Assembly (NCBI GenBank): GCA_026004615.1
Contig: BPJM01000002.1
Coordinates: 248,001-312,000 of the forward strand
Length of the DNA stretch: 64,000 nt
Direction of reading: 5' to 3'
Origin: Planctomycetota bacterium
GTDB lineage: Bacteria > Planctomycetota > J058 > J103
The translations under genes and the position numbers were made by a program. Each line of letters starts with the position of its first letter. The stretch's first letter is position 1. The notes beneath the pieces were generated by a model. That model was not told where the DNA came from. It was given only the letters and a program-made list of their open reading frames with translations, and did no database searches. Positions 31,301 to 39,443 of this stretch are shown piece after piece.

Positions 31301-31566
31301 ACGATGAGAGCCCGTACGGCTGCATGGACATGGCGGGCAACGTGAGCGAGTGGACCGGCTCGGCCTTCCTGCCGTATCCGGGAGGCGATCCGCGGGCGGC
31401 GGAGTTCTCCGAACAGCTGAAGGTGATCCGCGGCGGCTCCTGGCGTTACGGGCTGCACTATGCGCGGCTGTTCCACCGCGACCGGGCCCGTCCCGAGGAG
31501 CGGTTCCCCGAGGTGGGTTTCCGGTGCGCGCTGGACATTCCCGAGTGGCTGCCGGAGCTGCGCTAG
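28380..31566 (+). CDS. membrane protein with MshEN-like N-domain, TPR-like helices and C-terminal SUMF1 domain; frameshifted
   Basis: About 1062 residues once one frame break is corrected. The N-terminus has two GspE/MshEN-like helical modules (LKNGLVGEAEVAEVLRARAE and RVGEMLVDRGILTSAQHRRVLAEL). A long Ala/Pro/Gly-rich linker (residues 180-350) follows, then one transmembrane helix near residue 445 (LMVRLAVGAALALVLVPAAIGIVLA). Next comes a coiled-coil/TPR-like extracytoplasmic region, and from about residue 820 a formylglycine-generating-enzyme (SUMF1) domain with VYVPAGPAIIGTDEP, HPVVQVSWHQAQRYAAWAGKRLP, GNVSEWTG and RGGSWRYG. The catalytic Cys pair of true FGE is absent, so a binding role is likelier. 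The frame changes at about 30200-30216 (LRTRLR / GEIAQAERAA). Such SUMF1 proteins often come from Planctomycetes-like genomes. Confidence 0.78.
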
Positions 31567-31592
31567 CCCGCCCCGGGGCCGGCCGGTATGCC

Positions 31593-32811
31593 GTGGTGCT
31601 CGCGCTGCTGATCGCCGGACAGGCGCTGGTGGTGCGGGCGGCGGGTCTGTCGCCTGCGGCGCCGCAGCCGGCCCCCCTGGCCGGGCGGGAGCTGGAGGCG
31701 GAGCTGGCGCGGCGGTTCGCACCCCAGTTGCGGTTCAACGCCTGGTACCCAGGGGGCGGCAGCGGTGCCGGCAACCGCAACGAGGACTACTTCCCCGGCG
31801 ACGTCGATGCCTTCTTCGCGGCGCTGGCGAGCGGGCGGTGGCCGATCGTGGTACGGCCCTCCGAGGGGCCGCGGCCAGCGGAGGTGGAGCTGGTGGCGGG
31901 GCTCGGGCGGGCGCGCTTCAGCCAGGACGGGCGGCTGCTCGGCGTTCCGGAGCGGATGGCGGGCAGCCCGCCGGGCGAGGCGCCGAGCTACGTGCACGTC
32001 TACCCCGCGCCCGAACCTCCGCGGCCGCGGTCCGGGAACGCGCCGGGGCAGCTGCGGCGCTACTTCGTCGAGTACTGGCAGTGGTATCCCTACGACTACG
32101 CGTGCGCGCGCTTGCTGGGGCGGCTGGGCTGCTTCGGCGCGCACCGCGGCGACTGGGAGCACCAGAGCTTTTTGGTCGAGGCCGAGCTCGACCCGGCGGG
32201 CGCCTTGCTCGGAGCCCGCCTGCTGGAGGGGGGTCTATCACGGCCACGGATGGGCGATCCGGGTGCCGGCGGCGGAGCTGGAGCGGGTCGGCGAGGACGG
32301 CCAGCCGCAGCCCGACGGCACGCATCCGGTCGTCTACGTCGCGCTGGGCAAGCACGCCTCGTATCCGTTCGCGGGCGAGCTGCGGGCGTACGTGGCCCCG
32401 CGCTGGCTCGTCGAGCACGACGATGTGTTCCACGGCAACGGGGTCTGGATCGACACCTGGCGAGCGCCGCTGGTCGATATTGCGCCCGCGGTACGTGCCT
32501 CCGCGCCCGAGCGGTTCGCGCCGCCGGGCTTCCTGGCGGTGCGGGCGCGCTCGGCGGGACTGCAGCTGGAGACCTGGCTGGATTACCGCGGCCGCTGGGG
32601 GCCGGACGTGGAGGGCGCGCTCGGGTGGTTCTGGGCACAGAGCCCCACGGGCCCCTACGCCAAGCCGAGCTTCGGCGCCTGCCACCACGGCGCCGAGCCG
32701 GTGCAGGCCTGGCGGCGGCGCTGGGGCAGCCGGCTGGTGCTCGACCGCGAGCGAGGCGGGCCGTTGCCGCGCGCCGCGCCCCTGCCGTTGCCGCGCCAGC
32801 TCGTGCGCTGA
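31593..32811 (+). CDS. secreted Vps62-like protein, frameshifted in a G6 run
   Basis: About 405 residues. An N-terminal hydrophobic segment (VVLALLIAGQALVVRAA) looks like a signal peptide. The body has the Vps62/DUF946-type signatures: FNAWYPGGGSGAGNRNEDYFPGD, YWQWYPYDYACA, HRGDWEHQSFLVE, VYHGHGWAIRV and HPVVYVALGKHASYP. The break is at the G6 run 32228-32233: LLEGG in one frame, VYHGHGW in the next. Deleting one G restores the domain. The start is uncertain. A GTG at 31593 lies 27 bases past the SUMF1 stop, so the two genes are probably one operon. Vps62 domains are best known from fungi and plants. Their bacterial role is unknown, though the repeated H/D/W residues suggest a metal- or glycan-binding fold. 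Confidence 0.7.
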
Positions 32812-32856
32812 GGGCGGGCGGGTGCGCCCTGCAGGCCGGGCCAGCCCCGCTCCGGC

Positions 32857-34416
32857 CTACAGCGCGCGCAGCAGCTGCTTCTCCAGCGGCTTGGTCGTCA
32901 GCTCCTCGTAGCCGATCTCGCGCGCCATCTCCTCCACCCCGTAGCGCGTGCCCAGCTCCCAGTGCTTCTTGAGGAAGGTGCCGCAGCGCGGGTTGCGGTA
33001 CCAGTCCTCGTCGAAGTAGTGCACCAGGTGCTTGCTGAGCAGCGCTTCGAACAACCACGCCCGGAGGTAGCGCGCGGAGTAGAAGCTCCGCTCCACGTCG
33101 TAGAGGAAGAGCGAGCGCGGATAGCTCAGCCCCAGCGCCGCCCGCATGTGCTCGTCGTAGCGCTGCTCCAGCTCCTCCAGCTCGCGCTCGCCCCCGTCGC
33201 CGCGCATCTCCAGCTCGTAGGCCAGGCGCGCGCTGTAGCGCCGCAGGTAGGCCAGCTTCTCCAGGTGGACCAGGAAGAGGTAGTCCTGCGGCTTGGTGAA
33301 GCCCAGGTAGCGCCGCAGCCAGCCCCGATCGGTCAGCAGATACTGCAGCAGGAAGGCGTAGCTCTCGCCGAGGCTCGGGTCGCCGAGACAGCGATATTCG
33401 TAGGGCGCGTTCGCCGCGGTGTAGCCCAGGTGCAGTGCGTGCCCGAGTTCGTGATAGAGCCGCTGCCAGTCGCGCCGCCCGCCCTCGGGGGAGGTGACCA
33501 CGATGATGCGATGCGGCACCTCGATCGCGGCGCAGAACGCGCGTCCGACCTTGAGGTCGCGCGGCTCCAGATCGAGCTCGATGTGACCGCCGGCGCTCAG
33601 CTCGATCCCCATCTCGCGCAGGAACCGCTCCGCCACGCGCACCATGTCGTCCTTGGGGAAGTAGTCGTCGAACCGCTCGCCGCGGAAGATCGCCAGCAGG
33701 TCGTGGCGCGAGGCGTCCTCCAGCGCGATGCCGGCGTGCTTGCGCATGAACCACCCCATCGCCTCGCGGTACATGTCGTCGGTGGCGCGCAAAAAGCCCA
33801 GCATCATGTCGCGCAGCTGGTGCAGATCGATCCGGTGCAGCCACTGCCACAACGCTGCATAGGACGGCTGCCCGAGGGCTCGCGCGATCCCGGACTCGAT
33901 GTGCAGCCGCTCGGCGAGCAGCGGCGTGAGCTGCTCCTCGACGATGGCCAGCTGCGCCCGCTCGAGCTCGCCCCGGCGCGTGCGGTCGGCGGTGGCGGCC
34001 ATCTCCTGGCTGAGGCGCCGGAACGGCACCACGTCGCCGGCCGCGAGCTGGACCGTGGCCGCCTGTTCGCGCGTGACCAGCGCGTCGCTGATCGCGCGCA
34101 CCTCCGCGGCGATGAAGTGCTCGAACAGCTCCGCCCGCAGGTACTCCAGGCGCCGGCGTTCGTCGAGCAGGGCGGACCGTTCGGACTCGGCAGGGCCGGA
34201 GGCGAGCGCCCGCTCGATCTCCTCCAGCCGCCGCGTGATGGCCTCGCGGCTCGACGGCGCGAGCAGCCCCCGGTAGCGCTCGAAGATCCCTGCGGTATCC
34301 GAGCCCCTCTTGAGGCCGGCGGCCGAGGCGTACTCCTCCTGCTGCAGCTCGCGCCGGAACGCCTCGCTCCGGGCGCGGATCTCCTCGATGGTGCCCAGCC
34401 GCGCGTCGCCGCTCAC
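32857..34416 (-). CDS. M3-type zinc metallopeptidase (oligoendopeptidase-like)
   Basis: 519-residue cytoplasmic peptidase, mostly alpha-helical. The zinc site YHELGHALH has HELGH at residues 322-326. The third ligand is probably the Glu in DPSLGESYAFLLQYLL about 25-30 residues on, as in M3/M2-like gluzincins. There is no signal peptide. The length fits the shorter M3 or carboxypeptidase-Taq-like enzymes that trim oligopeptides. The GTG start has GGAGGT eight bases upstream and overlaps the stop of a 15-codon upstream reading frame as GTGA. It lies downstream of hisS in the same direction with a 167-base gap containing its own -10 motif. Substrates are not predictable. Confidence 0.82.
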   Translation of the reverse strand: MSGDARLGTIEEIRARSEAFRRELQQEEYASAAGLKRGSDTAGIFERYRGLLAPSSREAITRRLEEIERALASGPAESERSALLDERRRLEYLRAELFEHFIAAEVRAISDALVTREQAATVQLAAGDVVPFRRLSQEMAATADRTRRGELERAQLAIVEEQLTPLLAERLHIESGIARALGQPSYAALWQWLHRIDLHQLRDMMLGFLRATDDMYREAMGWFMRKHAGIALEDASRHDLLAIFRGERFDDYFPKDDMVRVAERFLREMGIELSAGGHIELDLEPRDLKVGRAFCAAIEVPHRIIVVTSPEGGRRDWQRLYHELGHALHLGYTAANAPYEYRCLGDPSLGESYAFLLQYLLTDRGWLRRYLGFTKPQDYLFLVHLEKLAYLRRYSARLAYELEMRGDGGERELEELEQRYDEHMRAALGLSYPRSLFLYDVERSFYSARYLRAWLFEALLSKHLVHYFDEDWYRNPRCGTFLKKHWELGTRYGVEEMAREIGYEELTTKPLEKQLLRAL

Positions 34417-34460
34417 CGCGTGCTACCTCCGTTGATCCGGGCGTCCTCCATCACGATCAT
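34413..34460 (-). other. candidate 15-codon leader ORF coupled to the M3 peptidase
   Basis: ATG at 34460, peptide MIVMEDARINGGSTR, and a TGA that overlaps the peptidase GTG start as GTGA. A GGAG lies 9 bases before the ATG, and the peptidase ribosome-binding site is inside the small frame. Too short to prove as coding. Confidence 0.3.
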
Positions 34461-34522
34461 GGAACCGCGCTCCGACGCCCGCACTGCCAGGCGAGCGCGG
34501 TCCTGCGCTCCTGCCCTCCCTA

Positions 34523-34551
34523 ACTATAGCGCCAGGGGCGCGCGTGCCGAA
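34523..34551 (-). promoter_or_regulatory. candidate promoter of the M3 peptidase gene
   Basis: Minus strand TTCGGC, 17 bases, TATAGT. The -10 is good (5 of 6), the -35 poor. Located between hisS and the peptidase. Confidence 0.4.
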
Positions 34552-34583
34552 GGGCGGCGGGGCGCGGCGGGCGGCGGGATCGC

Positions 34584-35987
34584 TCAGCGGGCGGGCCGGG
34601 CGGCGAGCGGCACCGCCGGGGCGAGCCGCGCCAGCAGCTCCGCGCGCGGCAGCCGTTGCTGGTGCCCGGCCGCCATCTGGCGCAGCGCGACCTCGCCCCG
34701 CGCCAGCTCCTCCGGCCCCACGATCACCACCCACCCGAAACCGGCCTTGTCCGCCGCGCGCAGCTGGGCCTTGAGGCTCTTGCCGGCGAGGTCGAACTCG
34801 GCCTCCAGTCCGGCGCGGCGCAGCTCGGTCACCAGCTCCAGCGCGGCCGCGCGCGGGCCTGGCTCGGGGGTGGCGGCCACGTAGACCGCGGCGGCGCGGC
34901 GCGCCCGCTCGGCCGCCTCGGCGGCGGCGCTGCCCGTGGCCGCCGGATCCATCGCGAGCAGCAGTCGCTCGATGCCGAAGGCGAGGCCGCACGCGCCCAG
35001 CTCCGGCCCGCCCATGTCCGGGATGAGCCGATCGTAGCGGCCGCCGCCGCCGAGCGCGTCCTGCGCGCCCAGCCGCCCGCTGGGAAACTCGAACACCGTG
35101 CGGGTGTAGTAGTCGAAACCGCGCACCAGCCGCGCGTCGATCCGGTAGGGCACGTCCAGCAGCTCCAGACCCGCCCGCACCGCCGCGAAGTGCTCGGCGC
35201 ACGCCGCGCACAGCTGCTCCGCCATCGGCGGCAGATCGGCGGTGTGCTCGGCGCACAGCTTGCAGTCGAGCACCCGAAAGGCGTTGCGGTCCAGGCGGGC
35301 GCGGCAGTTCGCGCACAGCCGCTCGCGGCGCGGCTGCAGCAGCGCCCGCACCCGCTCGCGATAGCCGGGACGGCACTGCGCGCAGCCGATGGAGTTGAGC
35401 CGCACCGCGAAGTCCGGGATGCCGAGCGCGCCGAGCAGGTCCTGCGCGAAGGCGATCAGCTCCAGCTCCGCGCGCGGATCGCCGGTGCCCAGGGCCTCCA
35501 GGTTGACCTGGTGGAACTGCCGCTGCCGGCCCTTCTGCGGCCGTTCATAGCGGAACAGCGGCCCGATGCTGTAGACCTTCAGCAGGCCGCGGGTCTTGTC
35601 CAGGCCGTGCTGCCGGTAGGCGCGCACCACCCCCGCGGTGAACTCCGGGCGCAGCGCCAGCGGTTCTGCGCCGCCGGCGCCGTGGCCGCCGGCGGGCGCC
35701 TGCGCGCGCGGCCCGGCGTCCGGGGCCTCGCCCGGGCCGGCCTCCACGCGCGCTCGCCCGCTCGGAGCGAGCAGGAACATCTCCTTTTCGACGACCTCGG
35801 TGCCCTCGCCCATGCCGCGCGCGAACAGCTCCAGCGCCTCGAAGGCGGGTGTGCGCAGCTCGCGGTAGCCGTAGCGCTCCGCCAGCTCGGCGGCGGTGCG
35901 CTCGACCCGGTGCCAGGCATGGACCTGTTCCGGCAGGATGTCGGCGGTGCCGCGCGGCGCCCGCGGCGGTGTCCAGCTCGCACCCAT
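34584..35987 (-). CDS. hisS: histidyl-tRNA synthetase
   Basis: Class II aminoacyl-tRNA synthetase of 467 aa that charges tRNA-His. PRGTADILPEQVHAWHRVE at the N-terminus precedes motif 1 (PEFTAGVVRAY), motif 2 (IGPLFRYERPQKGRQRQFHQ) and the histidine-specific HisA (LVRGFDYYTRTVFEF). HisB/motif 3 is GLAFGIERLLLAM, and the anticodon-binding domain begins near residue 370. A Gly/Ala/Pro-rich insert of about 30 residues (around 80-110) sits between the early strands and motif 1 and is unusual. The zinc-like CxxC pairs in the insertion domain (CAQCRPG, CANCRAR, CKLC, CAAC) are noteworthy. The ATG at 35987 has GGGAG five bases upstream. Its promoter is at 36141-36169. Confidence 0.95.
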   Translation of the reverse strand: MGASWTPPRAPRGTADILPEQVHAWHRVERTAAELAERYGYRELRTPAFEALELFARGMGEGTEVVEKEMFLLAPSGRARVEAGPGEAPDAGPRAQAPAGGHGAGGAEPLALRPEFTAGVVRAYRQHGLDKTRGLLKVYSIGPLFRYERPQKGRQRQFHQVNLEALGTGDPRAELELIAFAQDLLGALGIPDFAVRLNSIGCAQCRPGYRERVRALLQPRRERLCANCRARLDRNAFRVLDCKLCAEHTADLPPMAEQLCAACAEHFAAVRAGLELLDVPYRIDARLVRGFDYYTRTVFEFPSGRLGAQDALGGGGRYDRLIPDMGGPELGACGLAFGIERLLLAMDPAATGSAAAEAAERARRAAAVYVAATPEPGPRAAALELVTELRRAGLEAEFDLAGKSLKAQLRAADKAGFGWVVIVGPEELARGEVALRQMAAGHQQRLPRAELLARLAPAVPLAARPAR

Positions 35988-36140
35988 CCGCTCCCGCCTC
36001 CGCTCGCGTTGCCGGCCGTGGCTTGCGCCGCCGGCGCTCGCCCCCTGCTGGCGAGCGCTGCCGCGCCGCCGCCGCGCGGCGGCAGGGACGCGCGCCGGGG
36101 CAGCGGTGCTCGCCCCCACCGCTGGCGCCGCAGGCGGTGG

Positions 36141-36169
36141 ATCCTACCACCACCCGGCGGTGCGGACAA
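36141..36169 (-). promoter_or_regulatory. sigma-70-type promoter of hisS
   Basis: Minus strand TTGTCC, 17 bases, TAGGAT. The predicted leader is about 147 nt, long enough for a regulatory structure, but I see no T-box motif in it. Confidence 0.62.
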
Positions 36170-36236
36170 CCGCGAGCCGGTCCCGGGCCTCGCCGCATGC
36201 CATGACCGAACCGTGACATAGGACGACGGCCGCGCG

Positions 36237-36265
36237 TTGACACCGCCGGAGGGGAGTGGTATATA
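36237..36265 (+). promoter_or_regulatory. strong sigma-70-type promoter of the 64-residue lipoprotein gene
   Basis: Perfect -35 TTGACA, exactly 17 bases, then TATATA. This is the closest match to consensus in the window and implies high expression. Leader about 58 nt. Confidence 0.85.
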
Positions 36266-36329
36266 CGCTGCCGGCGAGGGGGTCCGGGGTCCGACCGCGA
36301 CAGCGAGAACACGGAGGGGGCAGGGGCCG

Positions 36330-36524
36330 ATGAAGCGCAGGACGCGCAGGATCTGGGCGCTGTTGTGTCTGCTCGGCATCACGCTCGCCGCGCCCGGGTG
36401 CATCAGCTTCACCAGCTGGGCGCACAACAAGCGCCACCTCAAGCAGTTCTGGAACCAGATGCAGGGGTTGCACGAGGACATCGACCGGATCGTCTTCGGG
36501 CTCGAGCGCAACCCCGCCGAGTGA
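36330..36524 (+). CDS. 64-residue lipoprotein of unknown function
   Basis: Tiny exported lipoprotein. MKRRTRRIWALLCLLGITLAAPGC is a classic lipoprotein signal peptide with Cys24 as the lipidated residue (lipobox AAPGC). The mature 41 residues are hydrophilic and aromatic: ISFTSWAHNKRHLKQFWNQM then LHEDIDRIVFGLERNPAE, likely one amphipathic helix. GGAGGGGG lies about 10 bases before the ATG, and a near-consensus promoter precedes it. I do not recognise an annotated family. The NKRH...HEDIDRI pattern looks like a conserved motif and not random sequence. The strong promoter makes an abundant envelope component plausible. Confidence 0.85.
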   Translation: MKRRTRRIWALLCLLGITLAAPGCISFTSWAHNKRHLKQFWNQMQGLHEDIDRIVFGLERNPAE

Positions 36525-36709
36525 TCGCGCCGGTCTTCGCCTCGCGCGCTCGCGCCGGCCCGCCGCGCGCGGCCAGCCGTTGTGGCGCGCGGTCCGGCCG
36601 GCTCGGGACGAGGGGGTGTCGATGCGGCCCGCGGCCGGTGCCTGGCGGCAGCCTGCTGCCGTGCCGGCCTTCCTGGCGCTGTTGCTCCGAGGGCTAGCCT
36701 GCCGCACAG

Positions 36710-36758
36710 CGGGCGTTTCGCCCGATCGCGACCGCCGGCCCACCGGGCCGCGATCGGG
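36710..36758. terminator. two overlapping GC hairpins between convergent genes
   Basis: CGGGCG-TTT-CGCCCG (36710-36724) overlaps a longer stem made of CCCGATCGC (36721-36729) and GCGATCGGG (36750-36758), with an inner GGCCC-ACC-GGGCC. They are mutually exclusive. They sit in the 436-base gap between the small lipoprotein and the convergent coiled-coil gene and probably block transcription from one or both sides. No T-run. Nothing else is visible in 36525-36960. Confidence 0.42.
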
Positions 36759-36960
36759 GGGGCGCCGGGGGACGGGGAGCGCGGCCGGGATCGAGGCGTG
36801 GTGCAGGGGGCGGCGGCGCGCGGTCCGCACCCCCACCCCCGCCGCCGCGGCCCGCCTGGTGGCGGCATGGACACCGGGGCCAGGCGGGTGCACCAGGCGA
36901 GCGGGTCCTCGCGGCCAGGGCGCCTCACCTCGGCCCCCACGGCCGCCCCGGACCGCCGGG

Positions 36961-37911
36961 CTAGCGGCGGCCGCCCTCGCCCGTGCCCTCCTCGCCGGGA
37001 CCGCGCCAGCGGCGCCGTCCTTCCTCGCGCTGCTCGGCGCGGATCGCCTCGAGTTCCGCGTACTGCTGGGGCGTCAGCACCTGCTGGAGCGCCTGCTCGT
37101 AGGCCTGCTCGGCCTGCTGGGCCTGGGCGCGCGCCTGCTCGGGATCGAGCTGCCCCTCGCGCACGGCGCGGAAGGCCGCGCGGCGCTGCTCGTCGCGCTG
37201 GTACAGCAGGCTGGTGAGCTGCTCCTGCTGCTGCGGCAACAGCTGCAGCCGCTCGCTGAGCCGTTCCACCATGCGCTGGGCACGCTCCAGGCGCAGCGCC
37301 GCCTCGGCCTGCTCGCGCTGCCGCCGCTCCTCCTCGCGGGCCTGCTCCAGGGCGAGCCGCGCCGCCGCGACCATCTCGGGCGGCGGGGCCTGTTGACCGG
37401 ACGCGGGCACCGGCGCGGCGCTGCCTTCCGCCCCGGCGGGCTGCGGCGCGGCGGAGCGCGCCGCCAGCCCGCCGGCCCGAGGTCCGAAGCTGTCCGCCTC
37501 CGCGAGCAGGGCCGCGGGTCCGGAGCGCGAGCCGGCGGCGTGGACGCCGGGGCCGGTGGCCAGGCCCGCGAGCGCGAACTCCTCGAGCTGCTCGCGCAGC
37601 CCGGCCTGCTCGCGCCGCGCCTCGAACACCAGCTCCGTCGTCTCGGCGAGGCTGTGCTGCAGCGCCGCCAGCGCCCGCTCGTGCTTCGAGAGCTGCTCGC
37701 CTGCCGCCTCCAGCCGCGCGGCCAGCGCGTCCAGCTGGGCGCTGCGCCCCGAGGCTGTGGCCGCTGCCGGAGCGGGGCCGAGCAGCCGTGCCGCTGCCGC
37801 ACCCACCACGGCTGCCACCGCCGCCGCCAGCGCGAGCGCCCCCCAGCTCGCGCGTCCCGCCGCGGCCACCGCCGCCCGCGTTCGTGCCTGCTCCCGCCCG
37901 CTGCTGCCCAT
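36961..37911 (-). CDS. membrane-anchored coiled-coil protein with Spy/LTXXQ-like C-terminus
   Basis: 316 residues. One N-terminal membrane helix (GALALAAAVAAVVGAAAARLL, about 25-45) anchors a periplasmic coiled coil (LDALAARLEAAGEQLSKHERALAALQ, residues 57-105). After a Pro/Ala linker comes a highly charged helical region, and the C-terminus (RMVERLSERLQLLPQQQEQL... LTPQQYAELEAIRAEQ) has the helical repeat and LTPxQ sequence seen in Spy/CpxP/ZraP-type periplasmic chaperones. That similarity is by pattern only. The start is the ATG at 37911 with AGGAG eight bases upstream. It may respond to envelope stress. A TATAGC -10-like motif lies upstream near 38010 without a clear -35. Confidence 0.75.
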   Translation of the reverse strand: MGSSGREQARTRAAVAAAGRASWGALALAAAVAAVVGAAAARLLGPAPAAATASGRSAQLDALAARLEAAGEQLSKHERALAALQHSLAETTELVFEARREQAGLREQLEEFALAGLATGPGVHAAGSRSGPAALLAEADSFGPRAGGLAARSAAPQPAGAEGSAAPVPASGQQAPPPEMVAAARLALEQAREEERRQREQAEAALRLERAQRMVERLSERLQLLPQQQEQLTSLLYQRDEQRRAAFRAVREGQLDPEQARAQAQQAEQAYEQALQQVLTPQQYAELEAIRAEQREEGRRRWRGPGEEGTGEGGRR

Positions 37912-38134
37912 GGTCGGCTCTCCTTCTCTGAGGCGAGGTGGCGCGGTCTGCGCCGCCCGGTGGCGCGCGGCCGTGGCGCGCCCTCCGGGTCTGCCCGATC
38001 TGCTATACGGATACGAACGCGGCGGCGGCCGGGAAGATTCGGTCAGGGTTGTGTCACGGTTGCGGCCGGCAGAGGCCGGCCGGTGCGCTGCCCGCGTGCG
38101 GGCCCGCACCGGCCGCGGCGGAACTGCTCGCGGC

Positions 38135-39190
38135 TCAACCGCGGCCGGCGGGCAGCCGGCCGCCGCACGCCGCCAGGAAGCGCTCGCAGACCTCGTCCGC
38201 CAGCCGGTCGGGCTCGGTGCTCGCGTCAACGCCGATCCAGTGGATGTCCGGCAGGTGCGAGAAGAAGTTGAGCTGGCGGCGGGCGAACCGGCGGGTGTTC
38301 CGCTTGATGCGGGCGGCGAGCTCGGCGAGCGGCTCGCGCTCGCCCTCCTCGAGCCACGCCAGCAGCTCGCGGTAGCCGAGCGCCTGGGCGGCCTGGGGGC
38401 TCAAGCCGCGCGGCTCCGCGCGCAGCCGGCGCACCTCCTCCACCAGTCCCTCGGCGAACATGCGGTCGACGCGCTGCTCGATGCGCGCGGCCAGCGCGGA
38501 GCGCTCCCAGCGCAGCCCGACCAGCATCCGGTCGGGGCGCGGGGCGTCCTGCCATTGCCGCTGCAGCTCGGAGATCGGGTGTCCCGTCTTGGCGTGCACC
38601 TCGAGGGCGCGGATGACCCGCCGCAGATCGTTGGGGTGCAGGCGTGCGGCCGCGACCGGATCGAGCGCCGCCAGCCGCGCGTGCAGCGCCCCGGGGCCGT
38701 GGCGTGCGGCTTCGGCGCGCAGCGCGGCGCGCAGCTCCGGGTCCGCGGCCGGCCCCTCGAACAGCCCTTCGGTGAGCGCGCGCACATACAGCGCGGTGCC
38801 GCCCGCGAACACCGGCAGCCGCCCGCGCGCGCGGACCTCGGCCTCCACCTGGCGGGCGGCGGCACAGAAGCGGGCGACGCTCATCGACTCCCACGGCTCG
38901 ACCAGATCGATCAGATGGATGGGCACGCCGGCCGTGCTCGCGCCGCGGGGCTTGGCGGTGCCGATGTCCATGCGCCGGTAAACCTTCATCGAGTCCACCG
39001 ACAGCACCTCGCCGCCCAGGCGCTGCGCCACCCGCAGCGCCAGTCCCGACTTGCCGCTGGCGGTGGGCCCGACGATGAACAGGCGAACCGCCCGCCCCTG
39101 GCCGCCGGCGCCCCCGTCCCAAGCGGGCGGGGCGCCACCGGGCGCTGGGCGCGGTGCCTCGCTGCCGGCTCGACCCTGAAGAGGACCCAT
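38135..39190 (-). CDS. miaA: tRNA dimethylallyltransferase MiaA
   Basis: Adds a dimethylallyl group to A37 of tRNAs that read UNN codons. The P-loop is FIVGPTASGKSGLALRVAQ, then GGEVLSVDSMKVYRRMDIGTAKP (substrate-binding DSMKVY), HLIDLVEPWESMSVARF, FAGGTALYVRAL, LHPNDLRRVIRALEV and the C-terminal GYRELLAWLEEGE with RIKRNTRRFARRQLNFF. At 351 aa from the ATG at 39190 it is slightly long, owing to a Gly/Pro/Ala-rich N-terminal extension of about 35 residues. The GAGGAG ribosome-binding site abuts the ATG, so the true start could be a little downstream. It is divergent from the gene at 39444. Confidence 0.93.
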   Translation of the reverse strand: MGPLQGRAGSEAPRPAPGGAPPAWDGGAGGQGRAVRLFIVGPTASGKSGLALRVAQRLGGEVLSVDSMKVYRRMDIGTAKPRGASTAGVPIHLIDLVEPWESMSVARFCAAARQVEAEVRARGRLPVFAGGTALYVRALTEGLFEGPAADPELRAALRAEAARHGPGALHARLAALDPVAAARLHPNDLRRVIRALEVHAKTGHPISELQRQWQDAPRPDRMLVGLRWERSALAARIEQRVDRMFAEGLVEEVRRLRAEPRGLSPQAAQALGYRELLAWLEEGEREPLAELAARIKRNTRRFARRQLNFFSHLPDIHWIGVDASTEPDRLADEVCERFLAACGGRLPAGRG

Positions 39191-39384
39191 CTCCTCGGAG
39201 TCTATCCGATGGCTGGCCCGGCGCGGGCGGGGAAGCCAGGCGCGCAACCGGTGCGAGCGCGCAGCCGCCCGCGCTCCCGCTGCCGGGCCGGGGCGCCGGC
39301 GGCCGGCCGGGCAGCGGCTCGCCGCGGGGCTGAGGGTGGACGTAACATGAAGCAAGCATTTGCGAAACGGCAGGCCAGGCCGGT

Positions 39385-39414
39385 TTGACGGTCAGCGCGC
39401 GCGCGTGCTATGAT
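39385..39414 (+). promoter_or_regulatory. sigma-70-type promoter of the 39444 gene (and probably the FHA gene)
   Basis: TTGACG, 18-base spacer, TATGAT, in an AT-richer patch of the miaA divergent region. Predicted leader about 23 nt. The surrounding 39191-39443 holds no gene. Confidence 0.72.
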
Positions 39415-39443
39415 ACCGCGCGCCGATCCGAGGGAGCGGGCGC

